Below, piece after piece: positions 38,108 through 47,299 of a stretch of DNA of 64,000 bases (position 1 is the first letter of the stretch; each line of letters opens with the position of its first letter). Both the position numbers and the translations under genes were made by a program. Source of the DNA: Janthinobacterium sp. 61 (lineage in GTDB: Bacteria > Pseudomonadota > Gammaproteobacteria > Burkholderiales > Burkholderiaceae_D); NCBI RefSeq assembly GCF_002846335.1, contig NZ_PJMQ01000001.1, positions 1,674,001 to 1,738,000 of the forward strand. The letters run 5' to 3'. The notes under the pieces were generated by a model, which made no database searches, had not been told where the DNA came from, and was given only the letters and a program-made list of their open reading frames with translations.

Positions 38108-38388
38108 CAATAAAAAAATCGGCCAAGCCATTGAATTGAAACGCCTTATTCGATGACCGCCGGCTTGCGTGGCATTCCCCTCGGAAACTTGACAAACAAA
38201 ACACGGAAAACTGTCACAGCCATGTGCCACCCGCTTTTCAGCCACGGCTTGCTAAAACAGCGATATCGACGAAGAATCAAGCACTTGCAAGACGCCATGC
38301 CGGTCCTGCGACTGTCTCAATTCTGTTACACCGTTACAGCTGCAACTATCCACACGCAGGGCAAGGGACTTCCCCCGGGGCGCCAGGT
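38108..38388. other. upstream activating region between activator gene and sigma-54 promoter
   Basis: About 280 bases with no gene. This is where the activator should bind. A tandem direct repeat, GTTACA at 38325-38330 and 38333-38338, lies about 220 bases above the promoter and is a candidate site; CTGTCACAG at about 38213-38221 is a small palindrome. Neither is proven. Confidence 0.4.
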
Positions 38389-39735
38389 TCAACATTCGAT
38401 ATTGAGCTTTTTGATCATCCGGTACAGCGTCATGCGCGACACGCCCAGATTGCGTGCGGCCTTGCTGACATTGCTGTCGGCACTGGCCAGGCAGGCCTGC
38501 ACGGCGTCACGGTCCGCGCGCAAGCGAATACTGCCGAGTGCAACATCGGCGCCTGGCGCGTCCGCAGTGGACAAGCCCAGGTCCTGCGGCAGGATCGCCC
38601 TGCCCTCTGCCATCACCATGGCACGCCGCACCCGGTTGATCAATTCGCGCACATTGCCCGGCCAGGTATGGTTGCAGATCGCCTCGACGGCTGCGTTACT
38701 GAAGCCACGCACCAGCGGCGCCCGCTCCGAGACATAGGTGGCAAAAAAATGGTTTGCCAGCAACATCAAGTCTTCCTTCCGTTCGCGCAAAGGAGGGACA
38801 TCGAGCGCCAGCACATTGAGCCGGTAATACAAATCTTCCCGGAACCGCCCCTGCTGCACGGCCTCCAGCAAATTGACATGCGAAGCAGCAATGACGCGCG
38901 CGTCCACGGCGGTACTGTGCGTGGAGCCGACACGGTAAATCGTTTTTTCCTGCAGAAAGCGCAGCAAATTGGTTTGCAAGGGGAGCGGCAGGTCGCCTAT
39001 CTCGTCAAGAAATACCGTGCCTCCTGCCGCCGACTCGATCAAGCCCCGCTTGTCCCGGGTGGCCCCGGTGAATGCACCCCGTTCATGGCCGAATAGCTCG
39101 GATTGCGCCAGGCCAGCCGGAATCGCGCCACAATTAATGGGCACGAAGGGCCCTGCCGCGCGCGCGGAATGGACGTGTATCGCTTGCGCCGTCAGCTCCT
39201 TGCCACTGCCAGACTCGCCCCAGATCAGTACTGGCGCGCTGGCACCTGCGACCTTGAGGATCTGGCGCCGCAAGCGGCCAATGGCGACGCCACTGCCCTT
39301 GAGCGCCATATCAGGCTGTTCCAGCGCACACAGTGGCGCTTCCGGCATCTCGCGCAAAGTGGCGTAGCCATAAGCATGGCCCAGGGTATGGCGCAGCCGC
39401 AGCATGTCGACAGGCAAGGTGTGGTAATCATAGCAATGATCGCGTACCAGACGCCGGCATGCCGCCGTCTGCAAGGCACGCGGTGGAAAAATGCCCACCC
39501 ATTGCATATCCCAATGCTGATGCAAGAAACTGTCGATTTCTCCCAGCCCGTCGAGCGGGGAAATCAGCACCCCCACCGGAAAAGCCTGCGTGCGCAACGC
39601 ACGTGCCGCGGCAGCCAGGCTCGTCACGGCGCAGACTTTCCAGCCTTCCCACGCCACGCCAAACTGCCGCATGCTTGCCTCATGCTGCGAGCCAGTGCCA
39701 CTCAAATCGATACACAATAACTGTCGTTTCAACAT
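38389..39735 (-). CDS. sigma-54-dependent activator, VpsR/BerB type
   Basis: 448 residues. The N-terminal 120 or so look like a degenerate receiver domain (LLCIDLSGTGSQHEASMRQF, ISPLDGLGEIDSF) as in VpsR and BerB, which sense cyclic di-GMP through the ATPase part. The AAA+ domain has Walker A GESGSGKELTAQAIH, the sigma-54 contact loop ERGAFTGATRDKRG, Walker B GGTVFLDEIGDLPL and NHTWPGNVRELINRV. A Fis-type helix-turn-helix ends the protein (NVSKAARNLGVSRMTLYRMI). GGAGG before the ATG at 39735 sets the start; a longer frame to 39834 is ignored. It should drive the sigma-54 promoter 280 bases downstream. Confidence 0.9.
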   Translation of the reverse strand: MLKRQLLCIDLSGTGSQHEASMRQFGVAWEGWKVCAVTSLAAAARALRTQAFPVGVLISPLDGLGEIDSFLHQHWDMQWVGIFPPRALQTAACRRLVRDHCYDYHTLPVDMLRLRHTLGHAYGYATLREMPEAPLCALEQPDMALKGSGVAIGRLRRQILKVAGASAPVLIWGESGSGKELTAQAIHVHSARAAGPFVPINCGAIPAGLAQSELFGHERGAFTGATRDKRGLIESAAGGTVFLDEIGDLPLPLQTNLLRFLQEKTIYRVGSTHSTAVDARVIAASHVNLLEAVQQGRFREDLYYRLNVLALDVPPLRERKEDLMLLANHFFATYVSERAPLVRGFSNAAVEAICNHTWPGNVRELINRVRRAMVMAEGRAILPQDLGLSTADAPGADVALGSIRLRADRDAVQACLASADSNVSKAARNLGVSRMTLYRMIKKLNIEC

Positions 39736-40439
39736 CCAGCCTCCAAATGGACTGCCATCATCAGGAAACATCCCGCCATCGCGTCCCGCGAGTAGAAGCG
39801 CCCGTGGGGCTAGCCCATAATCTGTCGCACTCATGCAAGCCAGTCTTGCTTTTCGGCATGATGAAAACGATGAAAAGGCTACAGCGGATTAACACACCGT
39901 CAGAGCCACAGCGCCGCCAACATGACCCTTTTCCAGCAACATACAAAAGCCCAATTGCACCTGGCACAGCCAACTACCTGAAGCAAATAGTTACGTTAAT
40001 AATCAATGACTTAAGATAATTACTGGCAAAGAAATACAGGCAATGGAGCAGCTCTATGGCAGCGTAGCGAGAATTGTGTAGATGTGTGACAATTATATTG
40101 ATATACATCAATGTGGTGCTAATAAATACTCTTCTTTTCTAGTGATTTAATATTTTTTTGCCACACTGTGTTTCCCATTGGAATCAAATCAGCATACATA
40201 ATTTTGAATTGGAAATTAATATTTCCAGCGTTTAAGTACCATGCACAATGTCGCTTTCCAGAAAGTAAATAAGCGAATAGATGGAATGCGCCAGCCCCCC
40301 GTTATCTGGCGGAGCGCAATCGCCCTCCTTGCCGTGCGCGCATAGGCAAACTCGCCATTCGATGCCAGAATGCATGGCATTTCTTTCCATGCCACAGCGC
40401 GCGCCACTTGCCGCGCACGCCGCACCTCCAAGAGATCCC
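39736..40439. other. long AT-rich intergenic region
   Basis: About 700 bases between the activator gene and a divergent gene. 39960-40260 is markedly AT-rich. It contains a perfect FNR-type box (40098-40111). No RNA gene was recognised. Confidence 0.5.
40098..40111. promoter_or_regulatory. FNR/ANR-type box TTGAT-N4-ATCAA
   Basis: TTGATATACATCAA matches the FNR-family consensus perfectly. On the minus strand a CACAAT -10 candidate (40073-40078) lies at the spacing expected for an activated promoter that would serve the sigma-54 activator gene, though with a leader of over 300 bases. The plus-strand gene at 40440 is equally distant. Confidence 0.5.
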
Positions 40440-41105
40440 ATGCTGACAAAACACATTTTCACGCTGGCCATCGCCGCCGGCCTCGCCAACCCGCTCCAGG
40501 CTGCCGAGCCAATTGACATGCGGCAAGCCGAGCGTAGCCACTCTGTTGCCTCGCGCATGCAGGCGGAAACGTCCAGCGCCGCCGATCCCGATGCCCCCGC
40601 GCTGTTGCCCGTGCCCAGCGACATTTCGCTGGCCGAGCTGGAGCGCCGCTGGGCGCTGGGCCTGGCGCAGGTTGCCGAAAAACACTATAGCAGCGCACTC
40701 GACCCGGCCGCGCTGACGGCCCTGGCGCAGCAGATGGCGTGCCACGATATCGTCGGCGTGCAACCATATGGTTTTCCGCTGGAACGGGCGCATCCTACCG
40801 TCCTGAGCGGCGCGCACCTGCTGGCGCGCTGCCCGGACCGCGCCTATCTGACGATCACGGCAATGTCGATGGCGGGCAAGACGGGCAAGCGCGTTACGAT
40901 TTCGCCGCAATCGTTCCATCAGACGGTGGACGGCAGGCCCGCGCGGCGCCTGTATTACAAGGCGCCCAGCGGCCGCCAGAAGGAAACGCTGACCATCATC
41001 GATGGCAGTTATGTGTACGCGCTCGAGTACTGGTCGCTCGATGACAGCCAGCACAGCAGCATGGTCGGCAAGTCTCGTTTGGAAACATTGACGTTGCCGC
41101 AATAA
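40440..41105 (+). CDS. exported protein of unknown function
   Basis: 221 residues: signal peptide MLTKHIFTLAIAAGLANPLQ with an AA cleavage region, then a mostly helical region (LAELERRWALGLAQVAEKHY) and a C-terminal beta part (VTISPQSFHQTVDGRPARRL, IDGSYVYALEYWSLDDSQHS). Two cysteines (about residues 101 and 130) could form a disulfide. I do not recognise the family. The ATG at 40440 is chosen because it begins the signal peptide and has AAGAG upstream; the frame is open further but reads as non-coding. Confidence 0.65.
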   Translation: MLTKHIFTLAIAAGLANPLQAAEPIDMRQAERSHSVASRMQAETSSAADPDAPALLPVPSDISLAELERRWALGLAQVAEKHYSSALDPAALTALAQQMACHDIVGVQPYGFPLERAHPTVLSGAHLLARCPDRAYLTITAMSMAGKTGKRVTISPQSFHQTVDGRPARRLYYKAPSGRQKETLTIIDGSYVYALEYWSLDDSQHSSMVGKSRLETLTLPQ

Positions 41106-41157
41106 AGACGGGTGCAAAGAAGAGAAATACTGTATATTCATACAGTTATTAACTATC

Positions 41158-41616
41158 ATGCTGTCAGCCATGCCTGCCACACCGCACAAGGACTCGCCCT
41201 ACACCATCTGCGTCAGCGCCATGCTCGACGCGCAGGCTGAACAAACCATCCTTGAAGGATTGAACGCCTACAACGATGCCATCACCGGCTATAGCGACAG
41301 GCAAGTATTGAACGTGGTCGTGCGCGATCGGGAGAGCCAGCGCGTGCTGGGCGGCGCCATGGGCAGAACCTCGCTGGGTCTGCTGTTTCTCGATTTGTTT
41401 TATTTGCCCGCTGCCTTGCGGGGACAGGGCCTGGGCAGCCAGGTACTGGCGCAGTTCGAGGAAGAAGGCCGCCGGCGCGGCTGCGCCTCGGCGGTGCTGT
41501 ACACCATCAGTTTCCAGGCGCCCGAATTTTACGAGCGCCGCGGCTGGCGCCGCTTCGGTGACATCGCCTGCAGTCCCGAAGGCACGAGCCGGGTGTTCAT
41601 GAGCAAGACCCTGTAG
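41158..41616 (+). CDS. GNAT family N-acetyltransferase
   Basis: 152 residues with the acetyl-CoA fold: LDLFYLPAALRGQGLGSQVL is motif A (R-G-x-G-x-G-S), followed by EEEGRRRGCASAVLYTISF and APEFYERRGWRRFG, the usual motif B ending. The substrate cannot be deduced. It follows the unknown exported protein by 52 bases and converges on the DUF3334 gene with a hairpin between. Confidence 0.85.
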   Translation: MLSAMPATPHKDSPYTICVSAMLDAQAEQTILEGLNAYNDAITGYSDRQVLNVVVRDRESQRVLGGAMGRTSLGLLFLDLFYLPAALRGQGLGSQVLAQFEEEGRRRGCASAVLYTISFQAPEFYERRGWRRFGDIACSPEGTSRVFMSKTL

Positions 41617-41625
41617 GCTGTCAAC

Positions 41626-41663
41626 GACAGTGGCCGGTGGCAGACATGCCGCCAGCCACTGTC
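41626..41663. terminator. bidirectional hairpin between convergent genes
   Basis: Perfect 9-bp outer stem GACAGTGGC/GCCACTGTC with a further GGTGGC/GCCGCC-like inner pairing. No T run. It lies between the GNAT and DUF3334 stop codons. Confidence 0.6.
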
Positions 41664-41675
41664 CGCGACAGCTGC

Positions 41676-42368
41676 TTACATGCCCAGGGACTTGAGCAGG
41701 TCGGCGTTGTCGTCGTCTTCCGGTTCCGCCGCAGGCGCCGGGGCGGCGTCGCGTTCGCGGTTCGCGTATTCGGTATCCATCAGCGAGTCGGCATCGACTT
41801 CACGGGAATCGAAATCGTGCAACTTGATGAACTCGGTACGGTCGATCGCCAGTTCCAGATAGAAAATGTTGTTCTTTTCCGTGTAGAAGGTGACGCGGCG
41901 CATTTCCGGGCGGTCTAGCGGCGTGTCAACGCTGAGCATCACCTGCTTGTTCAGCACCAGCATCTTCGGCTGGCTCTGGGTGATATTCGTTTGCAATTCG
42001 CGTCGCACCTTGCCCGTGAAATCGCCCACGATCTGGTTCATCAGCTCACCCATGATGTTCGACACTTCGTCCGACGTGTAGAAACTTGCCAGTTCCGACT
42101 TCGGCATACCCATGTGCAACATATAGCGCTCATAGATTTCCATCGCCGTATCGGCGGCGAAATTGAGCACCACCAGGCCCGTGAAACCGCCATCGAACAT
42201 CACGAAGCAACCGATGTCCGGCTTCAGGCCGGTCTTGGTGATGCGCTGCACCATGCCTGAATAATTGACTTTACTTTGCGTTGCAACGTTGAGCACCCGA
42301 ACTACCGAGTTACACAAACTCATCAACAAATCTTCTGTACCGTACACAACATCCTTTTCTGCATCCAT
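41676..42368 (-). CDS. DUF3334 family protein (CheX/CheC-like)
   Basis: 230 residues. The sequence VYGTEDLLMSLCNSVVRVLN, then EVSNIMGELMNQIVGDFTGK, has the E-x-x-N-x-x-x-(G)-x-x-x helices of the CheC/CheX phosphatase fold, and the rest fits DUF3334. The C-terminal 30 residues are acidic and probably disordered, ending DNADLLKSLGM. In CheC/CheX the Glu and Asn remove phosphate from CheY; here Glu and Asn are both visible, so a phosphatase role is possible but unproven. GGAGAGG upstream supports the ATG at 42368. It lies near a chemoreceptor gene on the same strand. Confidence 0.75.
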   Translation of the reverse strand: MDAEKDVVYGTEDLLMSLCNSVVRVLNVATQSKVNYSGMVQRITKTGLKPDIGCFVMFDGGFTGLVVLNFAADTAMEIYERYMLHMGMPKSELASFYTSDEVSNIMGELMNQIVGDFTGKVRRELQTNITQSQPKMLVLNKQVMLSVDTPLDRPEMRRVTFYTEKNNIFYLELAIDRTEFIKLHDFDSREVDADSLMDTEYANRERDAAPAPAAEPEDDDNADLLKSLGM

Positions 42369-42669
42369 GAGCAACCTCTCCTACTATTTTAAAGATGACA
42401 GCACTGTTTCCCTGCCCGTCGCGAGCCGAAACACGACAGTTTCGCTCAGCAAGCGGACGACTTCACCTTTGCATGCCTGACCTTGCCTGGCCGTGCGAGC
42501 CGCGTTGCCGCTGGCACGAACCGCCCTCTTACCTTTTTCCGTATAGAAATAAGTATCAGATGCGCAGAATACCCAGATGTAACATTTCCGTCCAGCCATA
42601 CCTGCATTTACTTGACGATCTGTGCGGAAATGCCATACGCCGCCGTCCGCGGGGCCACAGTGCCGGATC
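42369..42669. other. intergenic region upstream of the DUF3334 gene
   Basis: 300 bases; must contain the DUF3334 promoter. Nothing else noticed. Confidence 0.35.
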
Positions 42670-44307
42670 CTAGGCGCCCATGCTCAAGCCCAGGGACCGG
42701 CGCGCGGCAGGCCGTGCCACGCCTGCCTGCGTGGCCGGCGGCGCATCCTTCAAGCGAAACACTTGCACGGCGTGAGACAGCTGCGCCGCCTGATCCTGCA
42801 TGGCATTGGCCGCGGCCGCCGCTTCCTCGACCAAGGCCGCATTTTGCTGTGTCACCTGGTCCATCTGGCTGATGGCTTCATTGACCTGCTCGATACCGAG
42901 GCGCTGCTCTTCGCTCGCATCCGTGATCTCACCGATGATGGCACTCAGGCGCTGCACGCTGTCGACCACGTCCTGCATGGTGGCACCGGCCTGGTCGACC
43001 AGCTTGCTGCCCGCCCCCACCTTGTCCACCGAATCATCGATCAAACCCTTGATTTCCTTGGCGGCGCTGGCCGAACGGTGGGCCAGGTTGCGCACTTCCG
43101 TGGCCACCACGGCGAAACCACGCCCCTGTTCGCCCGCCCGAGCAGCCTCGACGGCGGCATTCAGGGCCAGGATATTCGTCTGGAAGGCGATGCTGTCGAT
43201 CACGCCGATGATGTCGGCAATCTTGCGCGAGGAATCATTGATCGAACCCATGGTCTGCACCACTTCGGACACTACCGCCCCTCCCTTGACAGCCACGGCA
43301 GACGCCGCCGAGGCCAGCGCGCGCGCCGCCAGCGCATTGTCCGCATTCTGCTTGACGGCGGCAGTCAACTCTTCCATTGACGATGCCGTTTCTTCCAGCG
43401 AACTGGCCTGCTGTTCCGTGCGCGATGACAAGTCCATATTGCCCGCCGCGATCTGGCTCGACGCCGTGGCAATCGTCTCCGTGCCGCCGCGCACCTCGCC
43501 CACGATACGTACCAGGGCCGCATTCATGTCGCGCAGGGCGGCCATCAACTGCCCCGTCTCATCTTGTGAACGCACGTCGATGTGGCTGCCCAGATCACCT
43601 TGCGCAACGCGCTTGGCCAGCGCCACGGCTGCGCTCAGGGGAACGGTGATGTTGCGGGTCAACCACATGGCCAGAACCGCCGCCAGCAGGACGGCGACGG
43701 CGCCTCCTCCCAATAGCACCAGCGTGGTGCGCGTCTTCAGGGCAGCAGCCTCGTCGGCGCGCTGCGCCAGCAGCATACTTTCCGTCTTGCCTATGTCGGC
43801 CAGCAAGACGCGCATCGCATCCATGTCCGACTTGCCCTTGCCCGCTTGCTCTGCCGCCACGACCGCATCGATGTTGCCATCGACGGCCGCTGCTCGGCGC
43901 AGGGCGATCACGGGCTCGATGGCGCTCACCTGCCACTGTTGCCGGGTACGCTCCAGCACCGCCAAGCGCTCCTGCTGCGTTGGGTTGTCCGCCGTCAGGG
44001 CGCGGATCTTCTGCAAATGCTGGTCGAAACTGCGGTGGCCCGCGACCAGCGGCTCCAGCGAGCTGTCCTTGCCGGTCAAGGCAAATCCCCGCTGGCCCGT
44101 TTCGATATTGATCAGGCTTTCCAGCAGACTGCTTGCCTCGGCCAGTACCTCGTAGGTGTGGATGTTCAAGCCATTCGCCTCGCCCAGCCGCGACAAATTC
44201 GTTTGTGCGGACGCGACCAGTATCGCCAGCAAGGCGACGACGGCGCCAAAGGCCAGATACAGGCGGGTGCCGATCTTTAAGTTGGACAATGCGTTGGACA
44301 ATGCCAT
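42670..44307 (-). CDS. membrane methyl-accepting chemotaxis protein with CHASE3-type sensor
   Basis: 545 residues. Membrane segment 1 (about 14-33), a helical periplasmic sensor (35-190) with the CHASE3 signature [16 protein letters not shown], membrane segment 2 (about 192-213), HAMP (214-268) and the signalling domain with [20 protein letters not shown]. The cytoplasmic tail is of the 36-heptad kind by eye ([20 protein letters not shown] region). The ATG at 44307 is preceded by GGAGAG at a good distance. Ligand unknown. Confidence 0.92.
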   Translation of the reverse strand: MALSNALSNLKIGTRLYLAFGAVVALLAILVASAQTNLSRLGEANGLNIHTYEVLAEASSLLESLINIETGQRGFALTGKDSSLEPLVAGHRSFDQHLQKIRALTADNPTQQERLAVLERTRQQWQVSAIEPVIALRRAAAVDGNIDAVVAAEQAGKGKSDMDAMRVLLADIGKTESMLLAQRADEAAALKTRTTLVLLGGGAVAVLLAAVLAMWLTRNITVPLSAAVALAKRVAQGDLGSHIDVRSQDETGQLMAALRDMNAALVRIVGEVRGGTETIATASSQIAAGNMDLSSRTEQQASSLEETASSMEELTAAVKQNADNALAARALASAASAVAVKGGAVVSEVVQTMGSINDSSRKIADIIGVIDSIAFQTNILALNAAVEAARAGEQGRGFAVVATEVRNLAHRSASAAKEIKGLIDDSVDKVGAGSKLVDQAGATMQDVVDSVQRLSAIIGEITDASEEQRLGIEQVNEAISQMDQVTQQNAALVEEAAAAANAMQDQAAQLSHAVQVFRLKDAPPATQAGVARPAARRSLGLSMGA

Positions 44308-44443
44308 GTTGACTCTCCATTCAGGTGGCGCAGTAAAAAAAATGTTGTCCAGGACAAACATCGGGCCATCATCATAGCGATAAAAACGGAAACATTAGTT
44401 GCTTTTAGTCTACAATTTATATCTTTCCGTCTCTTTGTTAACC

Positions 44444-45262
44444 ATGGATCGTCTGTCTGCCCTGTTGATACGCATGGAGTTCTCTGCCGACACCTTCTTC
44501 GAGGGGGCGTTTTGCGGAAGCAACCACTTTCCGGCCCAGCCGGGAACGGGCCACCTGCACCTGGTGCGGCGGGGACCTGCGACCTTCACCCACGACGATG
44601 GCACGCTGCTGCAGGTCGACGTGCCCTCGCTGGTGTTCTATCCGCGCTCGCTGGCGCATGGCCTGGACACGGGCGCCGGCACGGCACGGCTGTTGTGCGC
44701 CACCGTCCGCCTGGCGGGCGATGGCGCTGCCGTGCTCGATAAGCTGCCGCCCTGCCTGCACATCCCGCTGGCGCAACTACCGGCCATGGCCGGCGTGCTC
44801 GACCTGCTGTTCGATGAAGCGCAGCTTGGGGGGCTGGGGCAGAAACTGGTGCTCAATCGCCTGTGCGACGTGCTGCTCGTCCAGTTGCTCCGCCATGCAC
44901 TGACCAGCAAGCTGATATCGGCCTCGCGCCTGTTCGGCGTCTCCGACACGGCCCTCGGCAAAGCCCTGGCGGCCATGCACGACCATCCCGGGCGCCACTG
45001 GACGGTGGCATCGCTGGCCAGCCTGTGCGGCATGTCGCGCAGCCGCTTCGCGCGCCAGTTCCACGCGGCCATCGGTTGCCCGCCGGCCGAATACCTGACG
45101 GGCCAGCGCATGCTGCGCGCCAAGGCGCTACTCCAGCAAGGCTGGCTGGTGCAGGATGTCGCGCTGGAAGTGGGCTATGCCAGTCAGCCAGCCTTCACCC
45201 GGGCCTTCCGCGCATGCACCAGCCTGTCGCCGCGCGACTGGCTGGCACAGGGAGGCAGCTAG
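44444..45262 (+). CDS. AraC family transcriptional regulator with cupin domain
   Basis: 272 residues. The N-terminal part (1-160) is the cupin type found in AraC regulators such as those with LHLVRRGPATF and LLQVDVPSLVFYPRSLAH. The C-terminal 100 residues are two helix-turn-helix motifs: WTVASLASLCGMSRSRFARQ and VQDVALEVGYASQPAFTRAF ending SPRDWL. An ATG at 44444 fits the family; a longer frame to 44399 is unlikely. Targets unknown. Its end overlaps the next, convergent gene by four bases. Confidence 0.88.
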   Translation: MDRLSALLIRMEFSADTFFEGAFCGSNHFPAQPGTGHLHLVRRGPATFTHDDGTLLQVDVPSLVFYPRSLAHGLDTGAGTARLLCATVRLAGDGAAVLDKLPPCLHIPLAQLPAMAGVLDLLFDEAQLGGLGQKLVLNRLCDVLLVQLLRHALTSKLISASRLFGVSDTALGKALAAMHDHPGRHWTVASLASLCGMSRSRFARQFHAAIGCPPAEYLTGQRMLRAKALLQQGWLVQDVALEVGYASQPAFTRAFRACTSLSPRDWLAQGGS

Positions 45263-45516
45263 AAGTCGAGCGCCCGCAAGACCACGCTGTTGACCAGCAG
45301 ATCACGGCTCAGATAAGCAAAGGCCCGCTGGCCGATACGCAGGCGGTGGGTGTCGAAGATGGACAGCCAGTCGCCGCCCTGGCCCTGGTCCAGGCTGCGC
45401 AATGCCGTCACGGTAATGCGGCAAGTCTTCCCCGCCCCGAAAACGGCGAGATGGAAGTGGATGGCGTCTCCCGCCGGTTCGAGCGCGACGCTGTCGCGCG
45501 GGATGTCATAGGGCAT
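45259..45516 (-). CDS. small DUF1488-like protein
   Basis: 85 residues. A beta-rich start (VALEPAGDAIHFHLAVFG), CRITVTALRSL, a helical middle (WLSIFDTHRLRIGQRAFAYL) and a strand at the end recall the DUF1488 family of small proteins of unknown role. It follows the broken histidine kinase by 15 bases on the same strand. Confidence 0.6.
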   Translation of the reverse strand: MPYDIPRDSVALEPAGDAIHFHLAVFGAGKTCRITVTALRSLDQGQGGDWLSIFDTHRLRIGQRAFAYLSRDLLVNSVVLRALDF

Positions 45517-45531
45517 GGCCGCCGCATCCGC

Positions 45532-46684
45532 TCATGTGACGAAGGTGGCGACAGCCCCGGCATGCCGGGGCAGGTCGATGACGAAGACGCAGCCATGGCC
45601 AGGCACGCTGTCCACGCTCAAGGTGCCGCCATTCGCTTCCACGCTGCGGCGGGCAATCGACAGCCCCAGCCCCAGGCCCGTCTTGTTGGCACCGCCTTGC
45701 GTAAAGGGCAGGAACATGTCATCTGCGGCCTCCGGCGACAGGCCGGCGCCGTTATCCTCCACTTCGATCCTGATCCTTTCGCCGTGCGCATAGGCGCGCA
45801 GCACCACCGTCCCATTCGGTGCGCCAAACTTGAAGGCATTCTGCAGCAGGTTGCCCACGGCGGAAAGCAGCAAATCCTGGTCAGCATAGAGCTGCGGCAT
45901 GGGAGAGACCTCTTCCACGATCAAGGTAAAGTGCAGCAAGTCCGCTTCCAGCCTGGCTGAATAGCTCAGCTCACTGATGAAGTTGCTCACGGAAAAAACC
46001 GTGCGTTGCAAGGTCAGGCCTGCCTCCACACCGCACTTCGGCCAGCGAGCGATCGATCAGGGTACGCAAACCCACGAGGCTGCGGTCGAGCACGGCGCCA
46101 GTGGCGCCCGTCACGCCCATGCCGCCCTGCTTGATCGCCGCGACGGCCAGGCCTGCCGTGCTGAGGTGATTGCGCAGCTCATGGGCGAAGAAGCCGATAC
46201 GCTGGCTCAGTGCCAGTGCCTGCTCGTTGGCGATGAGCACATCGCGCCGCTGGATAAATTCGGAGACAGCTTCGGCAATGCCGTTATCAAGGCAACGGTT
46301 CAGTGTCCTGAATTCCTCGACGGCAAATTGCTCACCCAACGCCACGGCAAGATCGCTGACAGCCTGGCACAGGTCGCCATAATCGTGCACCACCTGACTG
46401 ACGGAATAGCCGAGCGCCAGCAATTGCCCGCCGTGCGTGTTCGCGCTGTCGGCCAGCTCCGATATACCCGCCGCACTACCGTCGGCGGGACCGGAAATGG
46501 CCAGGCTTTGCGCCAGTTTGCCCGCCTCTTCCGCTTTCAGGGTACGGATCAGCTGATCCAGGAAGATGGGAATGCCTTCACTTAACTGCTTTTCAGTCGA
46601 AAAACGCAGGGGCCGCTTGGCGACTTTGTCACGGCAACGGCGCTCCAGCTCGGCGCGGTTTTCCGCGAGGAATAAATGCATCAT
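45532..46684 (-). pseudogene. sensor histidine kinase split by a one-base frameshift
   Basis: Two frames together give a kinase of about 383 residues. The first (46684 down to about 46025) has an RsbRD-N-like input domain (about 1-155) and the dimerisation motif GFFAHELRNHLSTAGLAVAA with the phospho-histidine. It runs up to SLAEVR and then breaks off into CGGRPDL. The second frame resumes as VEAGLTLQRTVFSV and contains the ATP-binding domain (NLLQNAFKFG, VEDNGAGLSP, KTGLGLGLSIARR, GHGCVFVIDLP). Near 46030 one base too many lies between GTGCG and TGTGGAG. It is either a real mutation or a sequencing error; no response regulator is adjacent. Confidence 0.8.
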
Positions 46685-46859
46685 GGCGTTTTCGGCAATC
46701 TCAATGATTAAGAATAGGCCAGCCTAGCGCGATGACCTGCCAAGCACCGTCTGCTATCGAACATAGTTGCGCGCACGCCCGTCCGGTGCCGTGCAGCGCA
46801 GGCATCGGCCATCTCCCTGTGCTATTGTCATCGGATACATAACCAAGCAGGTGCCTCGC

Positions 46860-47177
46860 ATGCCAAACATCGTTACCAGCGTTTCATTCCGTTACCTCGA
46901 TCCGCGCCAAAAGGAACCGGGCCCGAGCAGGGAATTCATCAACCAGAACATTCTGCTGCCGCCGGGCGCCCATCTGCCGCGCATGGGCGAAGCCATCGAA
47001 CTGATGCACTGGGACTTGAAGCGCGACATGAAATCGGGCGTGTATTCCGTCCTGTTCATCCACACGCGCATCGCCTTGTTTGATGGCAATGACAAGCCAT
47101 CGGGCTGGCACAGCACAATTACCGTGGGACCGCTGTCCGACGACATCGACGCGCGCTTCCTCGCCGCTGCCTCCTGA
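46860..47177 (+). CDS. conserved small protein of unknown function
   Basis: 105 residues starting MPNIVTSVSFRYLDPRQKEP. Pattern is a likely beta-alpha-beta protein (INQNILLPPGAHLPRMGEAI, YSVLFIHTRIALF, WHSTITVGPLS) without signal peptide or membrane segment. Not recognised. The ATG at 46860 is chosen over an upstream frame extension that has no ribosome site. Confidence 0.55.
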   Translation: MPNIVTSVSFRYLDPRQKEPGPSREFINQNILLPPGAHLPRMGEAIELMHWDLKRDMKSGVYSVLFIHTRIALFDGNDKPSGWHSTITVGPLSDDIDARFLAAAS

Positions 47178-47299
47178 CAGCCGTGCGGCCCTTGTTGCAC
47201 CCAGGCTTGAACACCTAAAATAGTGCTTTATATTAAACATGACCGTGACGGCAGCCGGTGGCGCTGTCACGCGCAAAGCAGGGAAAGACGACGATATTG

